Origin: Cocos nucifera
Lineage: Eukaryota; Streptophyta; Magnoliopsida; Arecales; Arecaceae
Direction of reading: 5' to 3'
Assembly (NCBI GenBank): GCA_006176705.1
Contig: QRFJ01000489.1
Coordinates: forward strand, 62,001-126,000
Length of the DNA stretch: 64,000 nt
The notes beneath the pieces were generated by a model that did not search any database, was not told the origin of the DNA, and was given only the letters and a program-made list of their open reading frames with translations. The position numbers and the translations under genes are program-made. Shown here one piece after another: positions 11,917-24,173 of the stretch; position 1 is the first letter of the stretch, and each line of letters opens with the position of its first letter.

Positions 11917-14195
11917 TGAAAGAAAAACTATTTTTCTACCATAGGATCGATCTGATCTGTAGCAATACTTTAAAAAAAAATTTATAAAAATTTGATTAGA
12001 TTTAAGAGTTCTCAAATCTAATCCTAATTATTTAATATTAAAAATAAAATTAAAATAAAATTAGGAGCATCAAATTTTACCTTCAGGGTAAATCGCTTTT
12101 ACCCTATCGATGATCTATCGTAGCTCGGGGTTCTAGATCTAGCCACGTAAATGCCTGGCCTCTACCAGAGTCCACCTAGGCTGGTTCTAGGTGTCTTCAC
12201 TTTTTGAATCTAGCCTTTAAAGATCAGATCTAGATCTGATCTATATGACTTTCAAAAGCACTTCTGAAGGTGATGCGCTCATCTCACAAACACCATCACA
12301 TCCAGCCTGATCGATGCACCAATTCTCTTGGATCTTCCTCATTGTTTGTTCCAAGCTTTTGGGTGTGGAGAAGTGGGAGAGGAGGAGATGAGAGGGCATA
12401 GAATAAAGGATGGGGCGACAACCTTGTGGCATGGTAATTTGGACACCCACTAACCCTAGGTGCCGGAAGGGTTTAAATAGACTTCCTTGCGCCATGCAGT
12501 GCCACACAACATCAACCAATCATATTGGTTGATTTAATCAGATCTAAATTTGGTTGGCCACATAATGTCACTTGATCCAGTTAGGTTAAAGACCCCATAA
12601 ATCCTCCTTAGATGGTGCCATAGATGGATAGCAACAAATAGTTGGTGCCTACATCTTTAATCCCACCAAAAACCCTAAAGTCCCATCCTCATGGGACTCT
12701 CTCCCATTTTTTCCCATGTGTGCATGCCAACATGGGGCATGTGCACATTTTTGTTTGTGAAAACCAAGGGGGCATCGCCCCTAGAAAGTCTCCAATGGGT
12801 GCATGTCCCTATCCTTTCTTTCCTGCATCCAGGTTAACCTTTGACCTGATGTACGAAAAGGTACGAAAATTGGTAGGTCTTGTTCTAATTTCATCCGATG
12901 GATTAAGATAAGGCTAGATCAAATTATAACAATATTTTTTTAACCTGGACAAGCTTCAGTCAGACTAAGATAGAGTTTCTGGATGAGCCAAATCCAATTT
13001 GACTCAGTCGAGATGAACTAAAAAGACTATAGAAGGAGAATGTTAGGCTCTATCATGTGTTAGCATAATTTTCTTGAACCTAATTGAATCTAATCCAAAT
13101 CAATCAAATTGGGTTAGCTTAATTAATGACATCTAGACCCAAATACTTGTTTGTATGATCTGGTTAGGTTTAGCTCTATATGGTAATAAGACATGTCGTG
13201 ATTTCTATTATCGACATCATCAAAACACCTTTTGATGGATCAGAACTTTTTTGATTCATCCAATTAGAATGATCGATCTTCAATATCATTCTAATTGCTC
13301 CCAAAATCTACCAATGACACTTTACAGTATATAGTGGCAACCCATCAGAACTAAAAGTGAACCTTTCAATGCAGCTACCTATGTGATTGGATTCTTCTAT
13401 CTTATGCCCCGATAGGATTAGGGTTAAGGTGAACTCGTCAAATCCAACATCCGTCATATGATTGAATCATTTGATTTGAGTCTAATGTAAAATTCTAATA
13501 AAAACTTTTTCTATCATCTTCACACTGCCATGGCCATGGGCTTATGGACTCGATTGTATGATCATCATAGGACTACTCCTCATCTACCGAGGTAGATAGA
13601 TCTCCTATTGATGTAATATAATTTCTATAATGAACATGCTATAGCCAACATACACCTCAAGATTTTGAATGACTAGAAGACTGAGTTATGGTGTAGTCAA
13701 ATTATAACACACTCAAGATGAACTATCATTGCACTTCAGTTCTAAGAACCAGACATACAACTTCAGCATCCAGCTTAGTCATTAACAAGAAGGTAGACTT
13801 TCTTATGACTGCTCGAGGTGGTCATGCTCAGTGCCCTCATTCTCTAATAAGTATCTATACTCTCGCTCTGATATTTCCACACCATAGACTCAAGACTTAT
13901 CTATCTTAAGAAAGTGATCGTAGACCAACCTTCTAGATCGTTCACCATCCTTGTGATGATCCTACGATTGGGAGCTTTTTATGAGTTAATTATGAAAATA
14001 CATGTCTTAAATTTTCAACTCTTGAAAATATGTATTAGCATTCCACTAACTCCATGAATGTATCATAGATACTATGTACACAATGTGATAGAATAAAATA
14101 ATCCTTTATTAATTTTAAGTCAAAATTACAAAAATACTTCTAGAAAGTGTATTACAAGTGTCAGCCAATCTGGCTTCTAGGGCACTCATCTAATA
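11917..14195 (-). repeat. copia A 5' LTR
   Basis: 2279 bp, aligned end to end with 67-2352. Its outer end reads catctaata, the altered form of catctaaca. The next bases, gagga, form the duplication with gaaga at 62-66. Confidence 0.9.
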
Positions 14196-15043
14196 GAGGA
14201 AACTATTAAGTTTGTTTCTATGATGAGCATAACTTTAGAAGGTCCACCTTCCTTCTTATTCTTTAGGATTGCCAGGTAAGCTAGGTAGTTCTGCTTTTAG
14301 CGGCTATCTATGTTACAATGGAAATACTTTTCCTTTCCGATGATTATTTTTCTGCAGAACCACCTTCTTCTCCTTCTTCTTACCCTCTACTTTCTATTTC
14401 TTTGTGGGCTTTTTCTTCTTCTCAGTGGACTTTCTTTTGAGAGAAGTCTACTTGACAACAACCATAGAGCCCCTTGAACTTTTCAAGGTTCCCTTAATAG
14501 TGACCAGCATATTTAATTGCTCGACCAAGGTGCACTAGATCTTATTCATATGAAAGTTTACTATAAACTAACCATATAAATCAATCAAGGATAGCAGAAT
14601 GAGGTCAATATGCAAGTCCTTATTTATAGACATTCCAAGCTTCTCAAGCTCCTCTAGGTCCTTGATCATCATCAAACAGTGATCATGGACTAACTGCCCA
14701 TCATGCATCTTCGCTTTGAAGAGTTGCTTAGACACTTTATAGCAAGTTGCATGGCTCTACTCACCATACAACTCTTATAGATAAGCTAGAATCTACCTGG
14801 TAGTCTTCATGTCCTTGTATTGGTGCTACAATTCATTTGATATTGAGGCCAGCATATAGCACTTGACCTTCTATCGTCATCTAACCACTTTTCATGAGAT
14901 ACTCTCCGATTAGTGATTAGATAGGGTGGAAGAAAGGGAAGGTCCTGGTCACGAATCTTTAAGTTCCTATGCTAATCTTTAAATTTAGGTCAAGTTAACC
15001 TATTGGTCTCAAGGATTCTAGCTAGGGGATTGGAAGCAGACAT
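14196..15043 (-). pseudogene. copia 0 gag remnant
   Basis: Second piece of the older copia element, continuing from 1-66. The start codon is at 15043 and the first residues match copia A gag (ATG TCT GCT TCC AAT). The reading towards the left passes through the same gag blocks, a Lys-rich stretch and the zinc knuckle near 14300-14330 (KEKYFHCN, again with Tyr for the first Cys). It is more eroded than copia A, with many stops and small indels, as expected for the host of the insertion. Confidence 0.78.
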
Positions 15044-16808
15044 TGTTCTTATAAAGAGTCAAAGTTTCTAGTTAAATTTTGTAATCGACCTAACCAATTT
15101 GTTTTAGGAGATTTTATTTTAAAAATTAAATTAAGCTCCAATTATTTTTCTAGATCCCTTACACTCCCTGTAAAGATATGACAACCTCCATGATCAAAGG
15201 TTTCTAGTGGGTATTGTAGTCTCACTAATTGGCTCACCATCTCACCTAATAGTTATTGATGATGAGTTAGTCAATAAGTGGACACACTTTTGTCCAATAT
15301 TTTTCTAAATATATTGTAGCCAACTTTAGTCTCTAAGTCATAAAGGCTCACCATGCCTAGAATATTGTCCCATTTTATAGTTAAGTTAGACTCACCATTT
15401 GCGTGAAATGGAGCCATCATTCGGACTCTCACCATATCCAGAATATTGAACCCAACCCCATCTACTCCTCGCACCATCTCATGCCTAATAGCATGGTTGC
15501 ATCTTTCTGATGCAACTGGATCACTATATCTAGCCAAGAACAATCAACCCTGAGGAGGGCCCGCATAACTGTAATAGTGGAAGACCATAAGACTTAATAG
15601 TTTTAAGAAGATTTTATTTAGGTCTTATCCTTAATTAGTTATAGCAATTATGACTAACCTAATGGCATGAGTTAGCTCAAATTCATCAGGCAATCTTAAT
15701 CAAAACATAATCGTCCAAATTGGCCAGGTAAGTGAGGTCAATAGGAGGGTCTGCTAATGCTTGCCTTGAACACCATCAAAATGGCCAAGTATACTACCAA
15801 TTAAAAACCACCGATCGAATTGCCAAACTCATCTTAGATACCAATTAGTCAACAATAATTGATTAGGTTAGCCTATTGACCCATGCTCGAAATACTAATC
15901 CTAATTTGGTCTTGAGTTGATCGATAACATATGACTGTTAATCGATCTAGCCAAACTATATCTACTTGGGTTGGTCATCAGCATACTTGATCCTATCTTA
16001 ACCAACATTTGATTTGGTTTAATCAACCACTCAAACTAAACCTAATTGAGCTACCCACTCCCTAGACCCATATTTTGTGCAAAGAATTTTAGATCTTAAA
16101 TTCCCAATTTTAGATCTATTAGATTCTTGTCTTAATTCTCAATTAAGTGTATTATGAAAATGGGTTATGTTTAGATATCAAAACTATTTCTAATCTAAAC
16201 AAAAATATGCATCATATACATAAAAAATTATATTCTCTGGCACGAGTCGACTTGCCTTGGAAGAAGTCAACTTCTTATGTCAAGTTGACTTAACTTTGAG
16301 ACAAACAAAAAACCCATTGCTCGGCCTACACATTTGAGTCAGCTCATCTACAAACTAAGCTTGCTCCACAGGGTCTTAGGTTAACTCCAACAACTTTGAG
16401 TCGATTCACCAGGGCCTGGAGTCAACTTAAATAAGAATCGAGTTGACTCCTGCAGGTGAGATAGCAATAGGTACTGAAACATTTTTAGATTTTTAGCATC
16501 ATAAAAGTTTTAGTTTAGATATAAAATATTATTTTAATCTAAACAACCTTTATATGTATCAAAAATACTAAAAATTCTAGGATTTCAGGATCTAGGGTTT
16601 TATTAAAAAATAAGTTTTTTCTTTCGTGGTTCTTCTTCTCGAGAAATTAAAAGCAGCAATCCTACAAGCCATAAGAGAACCTATTGATTGGACAAGAGAA
16701 AGACTTTAATCCCTACTTCTTCTTATGACTGGATGGCTGTGGTGATGCACTCATTTCAAGTACTAGGCTACTAGGATATTAAATCTACATATCTCATATG
16801 AAAGATTT
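15044..16808 (-). other. copia 0 leader, with small-ORF remnant and an internal duplication
   Basis: Aligns with the copia A leader (compare 16560-16740 with 11160-11300). The small leader ORF begins with ATG at 15566 and is frameshifted soon afterwards; its later part is open at 15271-15543. Between about 16150 and 16560 an extra segment rich in agtcgact and gagttgact motifs is flanked by similar tttagatat...taatctaaac stretches. The leader stops at about 16808, roughly 500 bases short of where the primer site should be. The 5' LTR of copia 0 is therefore missing here. Confidence 0.6.
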
Positions 16809-17339
16809 ATGTTGGTGTAGAATCTGGTTGATGCCGGAATGGAGCTGGAGCTAGAGAAGGCAAGGTCGCCACCGGTGACCTACAAAATAAAGTCCTATCC
16901 AAAGTCGGAGGTGGAGACTCTGACAGGACTCTCCGACGATCAAGTTAGCTCTTCTAGCCAATAGAAATGGAGCGCTCTAAAAAATTAAAGCAAAGTTTTG
17001 AGCTTAGAGAGAAACGTATCTGAAGGATCACTTATATAGATGGAGCTCGTAACAAACTGATGGTGACAGCCATAATTGTCTGATAGTGGGCCATTTGAGA
17101 TCATGTGGAGTTTGTTACGAAAGGAGGTGTTTGTTGTCATGACATGCCAGTCTGTAGAAGATCAATAACTGGAGTTTGGATGGAGCATCTATCAGCAGTG
17201 AAGGGCTTTACATTACAACAGTTCTAGAGAAATTCAGACTTCTTCAAGATCGTCTGCATGTAGATTAACTCACGCCAAGCTAGGGATTGAATTTGCATAG
17301 ACGATGGAGTCCTTCTGGATGATCGTAGAGAGTTCAACC

Positions 17340-17720
17340 AAAAGTAGCTCTTCTTGATGACTGGAGGGAGTTCAGCTAGAAGGAGCCCTGTAGGCGACTA
17401 TAAGGCATTCGACCAGAAGGAGCCCTGTAGGCAACTATAAGGCATTCGACCAGAAGGAGCCCTGGGTGATTTTAAAAAGTTTGATCAGAAGGAGCCCTTC
17501 TTGATGACTGGAGGGAGTTCGACCGGAAGGAGCCCTATAGGCGATTGCAAGGAGTTTGGCGGAAAGGAGCCCTGTAGGCGATTGCAAGGAGTTTGGCGGA
17601 AAGGAGCCCTTATTAGCGACTGGAGGGAGTTTGATGAGAAAGAATCCTATGGGTGATTGCAAGGAGTTCGACTGTAAGGATCCCTTCTTGGCAAGGAGGC
17701 GACTGGAGGGAGTTCAACCA
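17340..17720. repeat. Short tandem array in the Tat LTR, units about 36-40 bp
   Basis: About ten diverged copies of a unit built on gaaggagccctgtaggcgac and a following (g)gagttcgacc. Two adjacent units near 17380-17455 are almost identical at 37 bp each; later ones vary in length and sequence. The frames open across it (17435-17662, 17556-17750) only reflect the repeat period. Confidence 0.75.
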
Positions 17721-18567
17721 GGAGTTTTGAGGTGGCTTGCAAGTGGCTAATTTGAAGATGAGGTCCTACTTTATCCCACGTGCACGAGATTCCAAATATC
17801 ATGAAGTCAAAGATTTGTTTCTGCTCGTAGGGCATAGAAGTTTGTCAAGGGAGAAGCTCTACCAATCTGTGAATCTTGCCATGAGATCTAGTCTATAATG
17901 AAGAAATTTGGCCTGAGAGGGATTTCATTAGATGGGGATTCTGCCAACTTCAAGGTTGGCCAGGCCAAGTTATGCAGGAATTCAATGTTTAGCTAGCTGC
18001 TTAAGCAATTCCCCCCACTATTCAAATTCATCAAAAAAGAAGTTCGACCAAAGCTAGCCACTAATAATGAATGAACTTAGCTACTTTCATGGTCAGCCAC
18101 CAAACTCGTCTGGGCGAGGTTTGCAGCATGTTATGGGCTCTAGAGTTTACTCATGCAGCCTAGGAGATCGGCTGGCGGACTGAAGATTAGCCATCATGGG
18201 ACCGCCTTGGGACCAGATGCCAGGCCAAACTTTGGTAGGAGATGGTTTAACTCTAACAATAGTCCCACCACTCTCGAGTTCAAAGTTCAAAGGAAGGAAG
18301 TAAAAAGAAGGTGACTGCCAAAGTCCATTTTTGATTCCCACACTTGTTGGATGGAAAGTTTGGCTTTTCCACGCCAGCATCGAAACCTTTTTAACACGAG
18401 GTGATTCGAAAAGTCCATTTTTTGAAACTCCAACCAAACCTATGCTCAAGGCGCGGTGCAATTAAGGTTCCATCCATTGTCCGCCCTTTATCATGATGAG
18501 TGGGACACGCATCAGCCTAAGATCGGCTAGAGGAGACTAGCAATCATAACTACCTCGGGCTCCAATG

Positions 18568-18577
18568 GATATTTAAG
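18568..18577 (+). promoter_or_regulatory. Possible TATA box for the Tat antisense ORF
   Basis: gatatttaag lies about 340 bases upstream of the antisense ORF start (18916), near the inner end of the probable LTR. It would drive transcription opposite to the element's own pol. This is inference from position and sequence only. Confidence 0.3.
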
Positions 18578-18915
18578 CACATCTTCTTCTTTTAGAATTT
18601 TAGTTCATCTAGGTTTCCTCTCTCTTTCTTCCGGTCTTCATCTCCTTCCTACTCCAGGGTACCAACATCTTCCACCATTTCCTTCGATCCATAGGGGTTC
18701 TCCCACTCGACCTTAATCGAGCTCGCCATCTTTCCACTCTTCTCAATTGATTTAGGTAAGTTCCTAAACCCTTTTTTTAATTATTCCTATCTTTTCGCAT
18801 CTCCATCCATTCAGTTTCTTTGTAAGAGTCTTGAATCTTATTTTTTTTGATTTTTTGGAGGATTTTTTTTTTAACTTAGTTTGATCCATATATCCACTGA
18901 AGGATCCTGATCGAC

Positions 18916-20582
18916 ATGTTTCGAGAGTTTAGCCCATCTGGCGCTGATGGATCCATCCATAAGGACTCCGAACCCGTAGAAGTATCCTGACCATCCTTTA
19001 TTCCTGACACCACCTCCTGTAAACTTCGACATGAAAATCTTCTTTTGATCAGGATCCAATTGGGAATCCTTCCTGAATATGAGCTCGAACTTTCTAGTCC
19101 TAGTGACCGAGCCTACTCTCCTCCTCTAGGCTGAACTTGCTTGTATGCCGAAACCCTCTGTGCAGGACTTTGGCTATCCATACCTTCTTTTATAGTCAAC
19201 CTGTTTAAGTTTCTAAATATTTTCTTTGCCACTATGGTGCCGAACTCGTTTAGGTTTATCATAGAATTTTTTTCTTTATGTATTATGATCGATGTCCCAC
19301 CTACCATCTCTTTGTTTCGTAACTTTTTCACTTTCAAACATCATCCCACCACCAAAGATTGGTGGTATGTATCTCCTTAGTTTGGCAAGAAGGAGTTGCT
19401 TAAGGGCGCCCCTTCTTCCATTCACAACTGGAAGGAGAAATTCTTTTTTGTTTTGTGCTCTTTCTTAAAGTTAGGACTTCCTTCTTGGGGAGATATAAGA
19501 AATTTGATCCATCAAGCTTCTGAGCTTGAGAGAGAAGATCGAGACTCGATCGATAGGTTGAAGAACTACCGAGTCCTCCTGATCTCTAGACTCTTGGATG
19601 ACCAGACTTTATTTAACCTCGATCTCAGTCCCCTTGATTCAATAGGTAGTCCCCTGTTACCTAGTCAGTCATGAGTTGCCCAAATTCTGACTCTACCTTT
19701 TTTTTATCATGGAGATGACTCCAGAAGAATGGAATCATTTGGTGAAGGAGATTAAGTCCCTTAAGAGGAAAGATAGTTCGATCGAGGAACCATCGAAGAA
19801 GGCTCATGCTGAAAAGTTGAGCCCGACCATTACAATCTAGATAGTGCCCACCCTAGAATTTGATGTGGCCACACCAAGTCTGACCCTACCCGATGAAGCT
19901 GTTGCCCCCAAACCTATCATACAGAAAGGGGGGATTGAAAAGAAGAAGAAGGCCAAAAATTTTGGTGGTGAGAGCTCTGGCCAAGAGCAGGCTTCTTTGG
20001 ATGATCGGGAGGTCATCCATTCTTTGATGGGAGGCTGCATCATCTCACACATCGTTGACAAAATGGTACGGATGGAGAAGGCAGAGAGGTTTGACAAATC
20101 CTTCATTGCCTACCTTGAGATAACTAATCTTTCCCGAACTTGATCGAATGTAGGATGTCTTTTCAAAGTTCTAACTTGGTTTCTCTCTATTCTACAGTTG
20201 GGGCACTATTTGTTTGCCCATTCGAAAGTGACTGATCTCCGCCAGGCCAAGATTTCTAAAGCCCTTCAAGAGGCTCAAGTGGAGGTTGAGAAGGTTCAAG
20301 TCGAGGTTGACACAGCTTAAAGGTTGCCTCGGAGTTCAGACTACAGAGGTTGAGCGCCTTCGGGAAGTGTTACGGAGAGAAGAGGAGGCTTTTGCAGGGT
20401 AGAGGGTGGCCTTGCCTCTTTCAGAAGATAAAAGAAAAAAGATCGAAGAAGAGGTCGACGTCGAGAAGGAGCAGGCCTCCGAGGCCTTCAAGTCTTTCAA
20501 AGCCATGGAGGACATCAAGATTGCTTTTGCTAAGGAGGCCTTTCTGGAGGAGTTTAAGATTTGCATGGGGAGGGTCACGAAG
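18916..20582 (+). pseudogene. Tat antisense ORF, 5' half: gypsy-type transposon domain plus coiled coil
   Basis: The first exon opens with ATG at 18916 and runs in one frame to about 19650, with stops at 18988, 19132 and 19378. Its part at 19141-19500 resembles the plant 'putative gypsy-type transposon' domain (Pfam Transposase_28): blocks LRAGLxxPIPSFxxN-like, VPPTISLFRNFF, TKDWWYVSP and NWKEKFFFV. A probable intron (gt near 19651, ag before about 19710) precedes a Pro/Lys-rich part (19840-20000) with the block SLMGGCIISHIVDKMVRME. A second likely intron ends at ctattctacag (20198). Then comes a helical, Glu/Lys-rich coiled coil cut at 20582 by element X. The product's role is unknown in the family. 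Confidence 0.7.
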
Positions 20583-21595
20583 TGATGCGTTAGGTGTACA
20601 GGGCAGAAGCATGGATTTTGAAGCAAAAAATATGAAATCATATAAACCAGACCCAAACCCTAGGGCCACCTCATTAGTAATTAAATTATATAACACACAT
20701 TTATAATATAAAAGAAAGTATTAGAACGTACCTTTTATTGCTAAACCCTAAATTGATCCTAATCTTCCCTATCTTTCATTCGTAGTCAAGATCTCAGACT
20801 CCGTCAAGGATTTCCCTTACCAGGATCTTGCCCTCGTGTTAAGCACACCAACACCTCTTCATAGTTTAGGATCTTCTCCTATAAACTAAAGTTGATCCAA
20901 GACACAGAGACTTGATCAAGACACCAGCACCTCTGCCCGATCCTCCTCGTTATATAATTAGAGTTCTAATAATAAGAACTGATTTAACCTTTAAAAGGGC
21001 AACAAGACCTTCTTTAGCCTTTATGCTTCACCTTCAGACTTACAGCTGTTCTCTTCAATCTATCTTTCTTTTTCTTTTGTCTTCTTAATTTTCCTTCCTA
21101 ATCTCTTAGTCTTAAGATGACTTCTTGTCCTTAGTCTCTGTGCAAACCTCAGGCAAAATCTGGTCTAGACAAGAGAAATCCAAGATTATGCTGAAAGAAA
21201 ATTGAACAAAAAGAAACTTTTGTAAGAAAGAAAGATAATTTTCACACACTCTCGGACTCTTGGTGCGCACCCCTATTTATAATGTACATAGGGGTGCCAA
21301 CTAAATTTCTCATGCCCTTTTCTCATCAATATCTCACGTTCCATCATCATATCTCACATCCATCTAAAAATTGTGCCATTTAAAATTATGTAGACTTAGT
21401 CCACAGATCCCTAAGGTGCTTCTTAAAATCACACACCAGTAAGGACTACCCTTCAAAGAAGATCTAATTCTACGTTGATCCTTTCTATCGAAGAGTCACG
21501 TCTGCAAAAAATAAATCACCGTCACCATAAATTAAAGGGTTTCGTGTAACCAATAAGATGGCCACCTTAATGGCCCTTAGAGAGACAAACAACGA
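20583..21595 (-). repeat. Element X 3' LTR, truncated
   Basis: Begins tgatgcgttaggtgta and aligns with 31744 to about 32575, including the shared blocks ggaagcatggatttt-like, cctcattagtaattaaat and tttcacacactc. Small indels separate the copies. The match ends near 21595, where family Y sequence starts; the remaining 1.6 kb of this LTR is not seen nearby. Confidence 0.75.
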
Positions 21596-22351
21596 AGAAA
21601 TAAGAAGATTTTGGATAAAATCTGGTACAACAGATCCTAGATGTAGTAACCCAAGGTGTCTTCCTTCCTGCCATGCAACACCGCTTTGATATTAATTATT
21701 GGGATAAACTATCCACTCTTAGATCGGCGTGGCCACTGGTGATTAGCCAAGCAACAAGGAACAATCTCCTTGGATCAACGTGGAAGTAGAATAATGGATT
21801 CAAGAGAAAAGAGAAAAAGAGAGCACAAGAGTTTTTCAGAAGAAAAGAGCTTTTTATTCAATGAATTCAGCATCATATATAACCTTGACCTATTTCTAGC
21901 ATTTATACTTTATAAAAGGGTCAAGTCCCAAGCTCATAGAAAAACTCTCCAAAACCTAAACATCCCATGTTTACAAAACAAACCCGTAAAAACTGAGCCG
22001 GCTAACTTGCGACTAGGTCAGCTCAATCTCAGACCGAGCCGACCTAGTTGTGTACCATGTCAATAGTCCAAAAATGCTATTTTTTATCTGAATTTTTCTC
22101 TGAGACATAGCTGACTCAATCCTGGACTGAGCCAGCCTAGTTCCCAACTTAGCTAGCTCAGTCTCAGGGTGAGCCAGCTCAGTTTCTAAATTTTGCTACC
22201 CAGGCTGATTTTTCTTCTGGCTTGCTCTTGTCTTTCTATGACCTATCTTCTCATATTTTCAAGACTTAGGAGCGCCACTTTTAAGCTCATAGATTGAGTG
22301 GCCTAACTTGACTCCCATGTTTGCCCATCTATGATTAGTAGGCGTGCCCCA
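21596..22351 (-). mobile_element. Fragment of copia-like family 'Y': 5' LTR, primer site and start of leader
   Basis: The putative LTR (21702-22351) begins tgggataaac and ends cgtgcccca. Just left of it, gctttgatatta (21690-21701) is the reverse of an altered Met-type primer site. About 95 bases of leader follow to 21596. The LTR contains several pairs of ctgagcc and ggctcag motifs (21990-22190). Neither gag nor pol is attached. Confidence 0.5.
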
Positions 22352-22423
22352 GGACATGAAGATGAGATGGATCGTAAGCTCTCAAAGTCAGATGGAGGCT
22401 GAATGTCGAGTTGAGGTGGAGAT

Positions 22424-22728
22424 TATTAGAATTTAACACCTTAAATTCGACCCACGGTAAGAAAAGAATCAATTTTTAGCACAGTAGTTGGGTCGGCTCT
22501 GATACGCGGTCGAGCCGACTTTTATGAGGATAACTTCTAGTTGAGAGAGATTTATATACGGTGAGTTAAGAGTAGGTGTTCTCTTCTTGTACCTATTTTT
22601 TTCTTTCATAGTGAAGCTTTGCATGCCCCATGGAGGCAAGCCTTTAGGCTGATCCATGTACTTGATTATTTTCTTATTTTATTTCTTCCTTCTTTCCGCC
22701 ATAATAATTTGGTACTAGATCCTTAACA
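22424..22728 (+). repeat. Short LTR-like end 'Z' with Met-type primer sites
   Basis: A stretch of about 305 bp from tattagaatttaacacc to ccttaaca, followed by gcggtatcagagtag (22731) and 30 bases later by attggtatcagagcg (22758). Both look like Met-type primer sites in plus orientation. No internal region or second LTR follows, so the assignment rests on these sites only. Confidence 0.4.
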
Positions 22729-22811
22729 AGCGGTATCAGAGTAGCTGATATTCTAATAGATTGGTATCAGAGCGAGTTGATACCATAATAGTGATCCATC
22801 TTGCCCCCATG

Positions 22812-22880
22812 CCCTGGGGCATGCCTGCTGATCATGGATGGGCAAATGTGGGAGTTGAGCTAGGCCACTCGATCCCACCT
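22812..22880 (+). repeat. Inverted second copy of the family Y LTR start
   Basis: tggggcatgcctgctgatc matches the reverse complement of 22290-22351 over about 62 bases with roughly ten differences. It faces the other Y copy. The match fades after about 22875. Confidence 0.6.
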
Positions 22881-22980
22881 CTGTTATGGGTTGTGTCCAC
22901 TCTGATCAAAGACCTGCTTAGGGTAGCCTCCTACGATAATAGAAACTTCACTCTTTGACATCGCCTCTCATCCTTTTGAG

Positions 22981-24126
22981 TCTCTTGTCTTGTGCTCGAT
23001 CCATCTCCACCTAGAGCTCCACCTCATACTGGGTACCCTCTGACTCCTGAAGCTCCATCTCACACTAGACTTCCTACCAAATAGTAATGTCCTCTTGTCT
23101 TCTTCTTTTTCTCTAATATCATCCTATCATCATGCATGACCTTCAAGATTCTATCACTAGCTACCCACCTATAGCTATTTGAATCCAGTCTACTCAGTGA
23201 GATAAGATTCTACTTGAAATTGGGTATGTATCGGACCTCTAATTTCCTCACTATACCATCATGTGTCCTCCAATTGACCATTCTGATGCCTTTAATCGTA
23301 CAGCTCGATCTATTCGATAGATAAATAGTGCCATCACTGCTCTCCAAAAAGTCAAACTGCTCCTTTCTGCAACAAACATGATATGTACATGCAGAATCTA
23401 AAATCCACTATTAGAAAAAACTAGATATCTCATCAGATATCTCTAGGACATCATCTCTGACTTGCTACTGGCCGTCACTGCAGTAACCCTCATCCAATAC
23501 TTGAGTTATGGGCAATCCTTGACTCGATGCCCCAACTTGTTGGACCTATAGTGTCTGATCTTGCTTTGGTCCCTCATCTTGGATCTGGATCATCCTCCTT
23601 ACAATCCTCTACCGCTTCGTCTATTATCTTCTGCTCCTTCAGAAGTCGCCAAAGCTGAGCTGTCATCATTTGAGCTCGAAGCTAGATTCTTTCTCCTAAG
23701 AACCTTGTTCTAGAGTATCCCTGCAATGACCTGGTCCATCTTGATGGTGCTCTTTTTCACTAGAAGTGGAGTCACCAAGGACTCATATGAATGGAGAAGC
23801 AATGCTAGCAAGACCAATGCCTTAGTCTTCTCCTTAACTTTTTCACCAATGCTTAGGAGGTTGGTAAGGATCTTCTAAAAGTTGGATAGATGCTCCTACA
23901 TGCTCTGGCCTTCGTCAATTTGTAGTTTGTAGAACTGCCTCCAAAGGAATAGCATATTTATGAGCGATTTCATTATATACAACTCCTCGAGCTTCAACCA
24001 CAACACCATCGAAAAAGTCTCGCTAAGTACATGGATCACAATATCATCCACTAGGTACAAGCGAATCGTGCTCACCGCCTGCATCTGAATCTGCTTCCAA
24101 TCCTTCACCTCTATTGTGGTTGGCAT
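22981..24126 (-). pseudogene. copia gag-protease-preintegrase fragment (Tnt1/Tork-like gag)
   Basis: The start codon is at 24126. The gag reads MPTTIEVKDWKQIQMQAVST, then IRLYLVDDIVIHVLS, then LWLKLEELYIMKSLINMLFL (23896-24126), a typical UBN2-type copia gag, and continues through an FYKLQIDEGQSM block. Towards 23400 a protease-like stretch (ILDSACTYHVC-like) follows, then a pre-integrase region with LEVRYIPN near 23240. Stops break the frame and the homology is lost near 22981. It probably belongs to element X. The Athila-like LTR begins only about 48 bases upstream of the start codon. Confidence 0.75.
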
Positions 24127-24173
24127 CTCCTCGTATAAGAGAGCATTGATTAATCCATGTTGGATGAGGATAT

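Larger units (their letters stand above)
67..14195 (-). mobile_element. Ty1/copia LTR retrotransposon 'copia A', complete ends, minus strand, with nested element E
   Basis: This is a full-length but dead copia element. It has a 3' LTR (67-2352), PPT, RNase H, reverse transcriptase, integrase, protease, gag, a long leader, a Met-type primer site and a 5' LTR (11917-14195). Without nested element E (5150-8855) it is about 10.4 kb, the same as copia B. The domain order gag-protease-integrase-RT-RNase H defines copia. LTRs of about 2.3 kb and a leader of about 1.9 kb recall the Angela/BARE or SIRE groups, but I cannot assign the lineage without a tree. It landed inside copia 0, an older relative in the same orientation. 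Confidence 0.9.
16809..18609 (-). repeat. Probable 3' LTR of the Tat-like element
   Basis: Starts tgttggtgtagaatc at the edge of the copia 0 leader. I place its other end at ttagttca (18609). There the minus strand shows a purine tract (reverse of ggtttcctctctctttcttcc, about 18615-18635) as expected for a PPT. No second LTR is present to confirm the ends, so both are approximate. No protein is recognisable within it. Confidence 0.45.
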
